Source of the DNA: Luscinia megarhynchos
Lineage: Eukaryota; Chordata; Aves; Passeriformes; Turdidae
Length of the DNA: 64,000 bases
Direction of reading: 5' to 3'
Assembly (NCBI GenBank): GCA_034336665.1
Contig: CM067572.1
Coordinates: forward strand, 861,786 to 925,785
The notes beneath the pieces were generated by a model. The model was given only the letters and a program-made list of their open reading frames with translations, was not told where the DNA came from and did no database searches. Numbering within the stretch: position 1 is the stretch's first letter; every line of letters starts with the position of its first letter. Positions 56,948-64,000 of the stretch are shown here, in pieces. Made by a program: the position numbers and the translations under genes.

Positions 56948-57370
56948 GGAACTGTTCCATGCAAGTACTGTGTGCAGTACCATATCAGAAACCATTCCCA
57001 GTGTTGACATGCAGTACTGTGAAAGAGTGACTGGAGCTGCTACAGATTCCTCTCCTGGAGCACCACCCTGCATTCAGAGCTGTGCTGGGGCTGGGAGCGG
57101 CGTGGGGCTGAGGACTGTACGGGTAAATGACGGTGGCACTGCTGCCAGGCCAGGCCCCTCTGCTTTGCCTTTGTCCCCAGCTCCCCCATCTTCTGTTACC
57201 TGTCATTTGGGTGTCTCTTTGTTTTTGTACACTGTGGAAAAAGAGACAGTTTATTTACTTCTACCAAAAGCATTGTTACAGCCCAACCATGTAAGAGGAG
57301 TTAATTCTTGGTGACCAACCGCTTTGGGACGGATTTATTATGAATAAATATTTTGCCAAATGGAGTAGTG
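56948..57370 (+). other. GMPS: GMPS 3' UTR
   Basis: About 420 nt from the stop to just past AATAAA at 57343-57348. A distal site at 59568 could extend it. Confidence 0.7.
57343..57348 (+). terminator. GMPS: GMPS polyadenylation signal AATAAA
   Basis: The first canonical hexamer after the stop codon, followed by a G/T-rich stretch (GTAGTGGGTGCTGTTGAG). Confidence 0.75.
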
Positions 57371-60300
57371 GGTGCTGTTGAGTCGTGGAGTGGCTGTGTA
57401 TGTCCTGTCCCCTTGTCCTGTGCTCTGCAGTGAGGGTGAGCAGTGCTGGCCTCTCCTGGCACTGCTGTGTCCGTGTGTCTGTCCCTGCTGGGGCACAGCA
57501 GAGCCCCCAGCTCCTGCCCGTGCCTGGGAGTGCTCTGGGATGGCAGAAGGGCAAACCTGGCATGCAGCAGGGAGAGCTGCAGCAGAGCTCCTGGCTCTGT
57601 GCCCTCTGTGTGCCCCCAGCACTGCCCCTGTGCTTCCCTTGTACTTGAGGACAGTTGATTTTCCACACGTTTGCTCTGATGGGTTTCTTGGGGTGTGTTG
57701 TGCTTAGCTCCATCTGTAAGATCATTCTAGGTGTTAGTGTGGAGTCCCTGGCTCGGGGTGAGCTCCCCCTGGAGCCCCTCCTGTCACTCGTGTTCTGCTG
57801 TTGGTAGTGAAGCAATAATTGGAGATGGTTACTGGGCAGGAGCTCTCTGATGTTTTGAGGCAAAGCCATTTCCATCCCCCTGAGGCTCCTGTCCCAGGAC
57901 AGGAACAGCTGGATTCCCACCTGAGCAGGTTGTGGGTGCTGCTGGGTTACCCCCACATGTGATCAGGCTCTTCCCTCTTAGCCCTGGTGTTTCAGTTTAG
58001 GCAGCTGTGTTTTGTTCAGCTGTGAGATCACTGTAGTATTATGGGGTGAAATACTTTAAGCTGTTCAGTGACATGGAGTGTTTCATGGCTGTAGCTCCTC
58101 TCTGCCCTTGCCTGGATTTGTGAACTGGAATAATACTGCAAGTGTTTGTTCTATATTTCTGCTCACACACATTTTCCTGTTCTTACATTCCCTGCCCACA
58201 CGTTATGGAAATGGGGTTTGGAAATTTCTGCTCCTAGGAAATGGCCAACTGGTGTAAATGTATTTTTTTGCCTGTGTTACTGAGGGGTTTTTGCACCAGG
58301 GGGAGGAGGTGGATGTCCCAGCCGTGCTCCCAGGGCTGCTGGGGACATGGGGGTGCAGGAATTGGGGCTGGGGGCTCTGCCTCCCCTCCAGCCCTGCTCC
58401 AGGAGAGCTCTGATGTGGGCAAATCCAGCTGAACTGATAACTCAGTCAGCTCCTTTTCAAAAGGGGGTGGTGATTTGCACCCACACCTGTCATAACCTCC
58501 CTGAGCTCCAGTGATGATAATTCCTGTGCTGCAAGATGGGGACCTGTGCTTGTTCAACCCTGTCAGAGGGTGTTTGCTGGGGCAGCTCCTGTCCTAGCAG
58601 CTGAAAGCTGACCTCAAAGAGAGCTCCCCAGTGAAGTTCCAGGGTGTTTAGGTGTGGTCAGGAAGGGCTGGGGGCACTGCTGTCCTTTCTGGGTGGGGTC
58701 TCACTCAGAAGGGTGCAGAGACAAGAGCTGAATCTCTGTGAGATGCAGACCCCCCTCAGTTCTCACAGCAACAGGCTCGTCCTCGTGGCTGCCACGGCTG
58801 TGTTGCCTTGACAGCAAACAAGCAAAGCTGAAAGGATCACTAAAAATAATGCAAATAATGCAGAGAGCTCTGAAACCAGCCCCTGCTGGATTCTGCCCAG
58901 GCTGTCCCTCTGCAGCTGCAGCTTGTGCTGGGGTAAAACGTGCTCCCAGGGAGGGCTGGGGGCTGCAGGGGGTGCTGCCCCTGGGACACCCCCCTGCAGC
59001 TCTCCTGGGCTGGGACCTCTTGTTCCCTGCATGCTGCACCCCTGGAAAATCCTCCTTGGAGTTGCACCCTAATTCTGAGCACAATGTCTGCTGTGCACTG
59101 TCACCATCCTCGAGCCCCTCTGGAGCTGGGCAGCACCTCTGTGCTCTTCTCTGGGTCAGAAAATTGAATATTGAGCATTTTTAGGAGTAAACTATTGCAC
59201 TATGAATGGAAATGTCTTACTGGAGTGGAGTGTGTGCCCCTCAGCCCTGCTGCCAGCTGTGCCATGCAGGGCTGTGCTTGGCGAGCTTGGTGTGCTCATC
59301 CCAGCAGTCCTGGGTGGTTTTGGGTCAGCCAGAGTGCAGAGAAACATCATGCTCTGTTCACATTTCTTAAAAACCAGTTCTATTTAGCACCTAGTTTACA
59401 AACTAATACCTGTAGCTGCCCTGTACAATTGTTCACCTGGAGTCTTCAGTAAAACATGTCAGCAATTAGAGGAATTTGTATCGGGGGCACTCCCCATCAG
59501 TCTCAATTTTTAACATTTTTCTGCTTGTGAAATGATAAAGTACTGTGAGCCTTAATTTTTATCCACAAATAAAAATATTATGTTTGAACCTTGGTGTGAC
59601 TGGTTATTTTTTTAAGGGCTTATTTGTAAAAACTGTATTATGAATGGGACAGTTGGGTTGAACAAGCTGTTTTTATGGGTGTAGTTGATTTAAATGTCTC
59701 CACAAGAGCCCCTTTAGAGCTGGAATATTTCTGTTTTCCCAGAGTTTAATACAAAGCTGCTTGCAGGATTTCTTCCTCTTTTTTAATGTTATTTCAGGTG
59801 GGAAAAAAATCTTTGTACGGTAAATGAAGCTTTGGGGAGAGCCAAGTTTGAGTTGTGGGTTAATTAAGGAGTAGGGTCTGTTAATTGAGGAGGAGGGTGT
59901 CTGTTCCTTACAGGGTGTGGCTGTGCCCTGGTGGCTCCTGGGGGGTTTCTGCCCAGGAATGCTGATCTGAGAAATGCCCCCAGTGCTGCTCTTGCAGTAA
60001 TTTGGTGACACTTCAGTGACCTGGGACAAGTCAAGGGCCAGCTTCTCTCTCCACAGCTGGAGCTGGCCCAGCTTCTCTCTCCACAGCTGGAGCTGGCCCA
60101 GCTGTTGGGGCTCCACGGTGGGGAGGGGGTGATGCTGCTCAGGATGGGATGCAGGAGGAATCAGATTTGGGGGTGTTTAGAGGAAAAGAGGGTTTCTGGA
60201 TGAGCACAGAGTGATGCCCCCCTGCTCCTGGGCACAGCCTGGGTGGGTCAGGGCTGAAGGGAAAGCTGAGCCCAGGCAGCCCTGCATGGTGGAGGGGCAG

Positions 60301-60590
60301 GGAGCAGCAGCACACACCCCCAGGCTGGGAGCTGGCTGAGTCAGGCCTGGGGTTTGGGATGATCTCTGTGCTCTGCAGCGCTGGGGTTTATTTTTAGTCC
60401 CTGTGTGGTGCTGATTGCCATGGCAATGCCACAGCACAGCGGGATCCAGGGGTGGGCACGGGGCTCCTGGCTGGGATTTGGGGTGGAGTGACAGCTCTGG
60501 CTGCTCCAGGGTGGGGGTTCAGCTCCCAGCCAGAGCTCTGGGAGCCAAACACAATCCTGCAGGCACAGGAGGCTGGCCAGGAATGGGATC
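57371..60590. other. Intergenic or distal 3' UTR, no gene seen
   Basis: GC-moderate sequence with many short chance frames on both strands, none with splice sites and a recognisable protein. A 30-bp duplication (CAGCTTCTCTCTCCACAGCT) lies at about 60036-60100. Confidence 0.55.
59568..59573 (+). terminator. Possible distal polyadenylation signal
   Basis: AATAAA in an AT-rich context, followed by TTGGTGTGACTGGTTATTTT. It could serve a long 3' UTR isoform of GMPS; use is not shown by sequence. Confidence 0.35.
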
Positions 60591-60594
60591 CATT

Positions 60595-61140
60595 CTGAGT
60601 GAGAATTCTGAATCCATCCTGGGAGCACTCACCTGCCCAGGAGCATGGCCAGGAATTGTTCTGAATCCATCCTGGGAGCATCACCTGCCCAGGAGCATGG
60701 CCAGAACTGTTCTGAATCCATCCTGGGAGCATTTACCTGCTCAGCAGGGTATCACCTGCACAGGGGAATGGCCAGAACTGTCCTGAATCCATCCTGGGAG
60801 CATCACCTGCCCAGGAGCATGGCCAGAGCTGTCCTGAATCCATCCTGGGAGCATTTACCTGCTCAGCAGGTATCACCTGCACAGGGAATGGCCAGAACTG
60901 TCCTGAATCCATCCTGGGAGCATCACCTGCCCAGGAGCATGGCCAGGAATTGTTCTGAATCCATCCTGGGAGCATTTACCTGCCCAGGAGCATGGCCAGA
61001 ACTGTTCTGAATCCATCCTGGGAGCATTTACCTGCCCAGGAGCATGGCCAGAACTGTTCTGAATCCATCCTGGGAGCATCACCTGCCCAGGGGCATGGCC
61101 AGAACTGTTCTGGATCCATCCTGGGAGCATCACCTGCTCA
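60595..61140. repeat. 51-54-bp minisatellite
   Basis: About ten units of CTGAATCCATCCTGGGAGCA, TCACCTGCCCAGGAG and CATGGCCAGAACTGTT. Two units carry an 18-bp addition (TGCTCAGCAGG...). Plus and minus open frames are artefacts. Confidence 0.92.
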
Positions 61141-62224
61141 GCTACAGCTGCTCAGTCTTTGTCTGAAATTCCAGCAGAAAAGTAAAGCCCATGTGGGTGG
61201 TTCTGCCCCTCTGGTGCTGTTTGAGCAGGCCAGGGCTCACCAGGCTCAGAGGCTCCTGCAGCCCCTGCCCAGCACAGCTGTGCCTGCAGAGAGCTCTGAG
61301 TGAGTGCTGGGTTCTCCTTGGCCTTGCAAAAGTTTCCCCTTTCTCATCACGGGTTCCTTGGTCACTTCTTGGTGCAACTCAGAGCAAGCCCAGAGGAGCT
61401 GCTCATGAGTGACCTCCCTGAACCCAGGCAAGAGGGAAAAAAGAGTTAATTAACACACCCAGGAATTTTCCCCTTCACTTGGGTGTGCTGGGACTGGCCT
61501 TTGGCCCTACAATCACATCTAGAAATTACTGGATGAGATGAAAGGCTGCAGAGAGGCACTTCCACTTCACATTTTAATTTCAGCAGATTGGCTCACGAGG
61601 CTGCTGTGACCCTCTGCCCTTCAGGGAGGGAGCTGGGAGCTCTCCCAGGGGCTGCTCTTGGGATTTGGGTGGGCAGGTGGGCTCACAATGATCCCAGGGG
61701 TCTGGTAAAAGCTGCCTGGCTCCAGCAGAGGTTCGTGTGCTGCCAGAGCAGGGTGAGCCACTGAAACCCAATTAAATACCTTCATGAACCTTTCCCTGAT
61801 GGATTTTCAATTTCCTGGAGCAGAGGAGAGCTGGGCAGAGCCTGAGCTCTGTGGCTGGTGGGATCAGGAGCTGGGCAGGGCTGTGCTCCTGTGGGACCAA
61901 ACTCCTCTGTTTGCTCAGGGGTCAATGACAGGCACATCCCAAATCAATCCCAAACCTCTGTTGTTCTGCTTCAACCTCTCCAAACATCCCTTCCAGGGGA
62001 TGAACTGCTGCTCACTGTCTGGTCTGTGTGTGCAGAGTTTGGGGTGTGCAGGTGTGGAGCTGAGAAAATGTGGGGAGCAGATGTTGGGAGCTGCTCTGGG
62101 ATCTGCAGAGCAAGGGTGGATTTGGGGATCACTTTAAGAGAGGGTGAACTGTGAATGTGATTTAGTGGAATTACTGGAGAATTGCCGGATCTGGCTGTGT
62201 GTCCTGCATTCCTTTACTCTGGAA
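61141..62224. other. Intergenic, nothing recognised
   Basis: No supported exon, RNA gene or repeat family. Confidence 0.5.
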
Positions 62225-62590
62225 TGAGGCACTGACAGGCTGGGAGAGCTGGGGCTGCTCACCTGGAGAGGAGAAGCTCCAGGAGAGCTCAGAGCCCCTT
62301 GCAGAGCCCAAAGAGCTCCAGGAGAGCTGGGGAGGGACTGGGGACAGGGATGGAGGGACAGGACACAGGGAATGGAGAAGGGCAGGGCTGGATGGGATGT
62401 TGGGAAGGAATTCCTGGCTGGGATGGCATTCCCAGAGCAGCTGTGGCTGCCCCTGGATCCCTGGCAGTGCCCAGGACCAGGCTGGACACTGGGGCTGCAG
62501 CAATGGGACAGTGGGAGGTGTCCCTGGCACACCAGGGCTGGCTCTGGGTGGGATTTAAGGTCCCTCCCACCCAAACCATTCCTACACTGT
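62225..62590 (+). mobile_element. CR1 LINE 3' region, longest copy
   Basis: Contains CTGGGGCTGCTCACCTGGAG, CAGAGCCCCTTGCAGAGCCC, GATGGAGGGACAGGACACAG, GCTGTGGCTGCCCCTGGATC and CCTCCCACCCAAACCATTCC in family order. No open reverse-transcriptase frame remains. Confidence 0.9.
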
Positions 62591-64000
62591 CAATAAATTT
62601 GTGGTGCAGAAAGTCATGATGGGCTCCCTGTGTGTGGCACTGTGGGGTCTCACTGGCCACCACAGAGGTGTCACTGGAGCAGCACATCCTGCTGGAAAAC
62701 CGCTCAGCAGATTTCCAAGCCAGGGTTAAATGGGCCCTGTGTGCAGAGCATTAACTCCTGCAGGCAGCCTCCTGCTTCCCCAGCAGAAAACAGCTGCTGC
62801 AGGGGTTTAGAAGCTTCTTTATTTACATCTGAAAGCAGGAGGTTTGGCTAAAAGGAGGGAAATGGATTAATCCCAGCTCTGATCCTGGGGGCTGCAGGCT
62901 GGGGGCTCCTGAGTGTTCTGCTCCAGAGCCAGGGGCACAAACAGCACGGGGGGTTTCAGGGGTTCTGTCCCTCTGCACCCTCGCTGCTCCCCCAGCTGCA
63001 GGAGCTGGGGCTGTGTTGGATTCCCTGTAAATGCCCTGGGTTCCAGCCCTGGGGACTGCAGCTGGAATAAAAATCAGATTCTAGAAAGCATTTTAAGAAG
63101 AGAAAGAAATTTTCAAAACTTGGCATAATTTATTAATAAATATAAGTTCTGTAATATTACATGATTAATACAATAATCAGTTATAATTCATAATGAGCTA
63201 CAGGTAGAGAGCTCCTAAAAGATGATTCTGTACATTTATACAGTGTGGAGAGAAGTTAGAAATGCATAAATTATATCATATATTACTTTAACAGATGATT
63301 GCCTAGAAAAAGGAATATGAAAGGGAATATAAAAGGAAATATAAAAAGGAATGGAAAAGAGAATAGCAAAGGAATAGAAAGTGAGTATAAAGGCATACAG
63401 AAGGCAGGGGGTGAGTTTGAGGAGCTGCTCCCTGGAGCACCCCGCAGCAGCAGGAGGGGTTTGGGGTGGGTCCGTCCCCCCGGGATTCCAGTATCAATAT
63501 TTCACGGCAGCTTTGCTTTCAGGAAATCAATCGCCCTGCAATTTTTATAAGGCGAGCCGGGCTCTCCTTTCGTGCCAGGCTCTAGAATGACCCGGACACC
63601 GAACCCTAAATGCACTTCAGGGAACATCCCGGCGCACAATGCCCCGCGGGACGGGACAAATCGCCGGCAGCTGCTCCCGGTTAATTCAGGCTCAGGGTCA
63701 CTGATACCTCTCAGAGTCTTTGGGTTAGGAGAATGAGAGCCTGAGGAAGCACAATGTGCCTTTTAATGCAGCTCTTCGAGAACTTTATTTAACTTTTAAT
63801 AACCAACTTCCGCGTGGAAAGACCTGGAGGGTCTTAAGGAGCTTCAACTCATGTGCATGTAATATAAATATGTATTGCTTCTCTGCTCGGGGTGGTTTAA
63901 ATGCTCCTGGAGTTTCTGGGAAGCTCTTTAAAGTTTAAGGATACACACGTGGGATCAGGCGCTGAACTGGAATGTTTTAACAGCTCAAAGTTTGAGTCAT
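62591..64000. other. Intergenic, includes A-rich low-complexity stretch
   Basis: 63110-63400 is AT-rich, with an irregular GGAATATAAAA-type purine-rich stretch at 63310-63400. No gene was recognised up to the window end. Confidence 0.5.

Larger units (their letters stand above)
30988..57370 (+). other. GMPS: GMPS gene locus (16 coding exons, 693 aa)
   Basis: GMP synthetase (glutamine-hydrolysing) converts XMP, ATP and glutamine to GMP in the cytosol, the last step of de novo GMP synthesis. Sixteen exons join in consistent phase to 693 codons. The class I glutamine amidotransferase domain (about 27-216) has the nucleophile C104 in GICYGMQ and the dyad H190/E192 in AQFHPEV. The ATP-pyrophosphatase domain (about 217-435) begins with the P-loop LLSGGVDSTVC (243-252). 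The C-terminal dimerisation domain contains RHPFPGPGLAIRV and ends in GTTEWE. All key residues are intact. The gene starts in a CpG island 1.2 kb from SLC33A1 and spans 26 kb, with a 6.5-kb intron 1. Odd points: minisatellites press on the exon 2 acceptor, both sides of exon 7, and the exon 9 donor. AATAAA lies at 57343-57348. Confidence 0.98.

Noticed and set aside
57371..64000. Exons of KCNAB1, the next gene expected downstream of GMPS
   Set aside because: No frame with splice sites or a recognisable channel beta-subunit sequence was seen; it probably starts beyond the window.

Overview
The window looks like nuclear DNA of a bird, most likely a songbird. The evidence is many short 5'-truncated CR1 LINE tails, GC-rich CpG-island promoters, abundant minisatellites, and vertebrate genes with short exons and GT-AG introns. 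The gene order, (probable PLCH1) - C3orf33 - SLC33A1 - GMPS, matches human 3q25 as I know it: the first three genes are on the minus strand and GMPS is on the plus strand. No bacterial, plasmid or CRISPR features were seen.

Layout. 1-950: two GC-rich minisatellites. 1050-1167: one minus-strand exon with a start codon, probably the 5' coding exon of PLCH1, with a CpG island at about 10.5-12.1 kb as its likely promoter. 13.6-18.9 kb: C3orf33, five coding exons, 247 aa. 21.6-29.8 kb: SLC33A1, the ER acetyl-CoA transporter, six coding exons, 533 aa. 29.8-31.0 kb: a short head-to-head promoter region containing a perfect CRE palindrome, a CCAAT box and a GC box. 30,988-57.37 kb: GMPS (GMP synthetase), 16 coding exons rebuilt with consistent reading phase into 693 aa, the same length as I recall for the human enzyme, with all catalytic motifs. 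57.4-64 kb: intergenic, with a minisatellite and a long CR1 piece. I found no coding exon of the next expected gene, KCNAB1.

The genes are not an operon. They share a conserved neighbourhood, and SLC33A1 and GMPS probably share a promoter region. GMPS makes GMP in the cytosol; SLC33A1 imports acetyl-CoA into the ER/Golgi lumen; C3orf33 is a small membrane-anchored protein.

The most unusual content is repeat structure pressed against GMPS splice sites. (1) A 2.2-kb array of 31-bp units runs to within about 20 bp of exon 2 and seems to supply its branch point. (2) The exon 7 acceptor plus the codons for the ATP P-loop have been copied upstream as at least three degenerate decoys. (3) A 40-bp array follows the exon 7 donor. 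(4) A 44/36-bp array starts about 14 bp after the exon 9 donor. In addition, a 138-bp segment of GMPS intron 1 is present again 3.1 kb away in inverted orientation with one mismatch; it breaks a CR1 element and abuts the 31-bp array. A family of about 400-bp LTR-like elements occurs five times in GMPS introns, twice as a fresh tandem pair.
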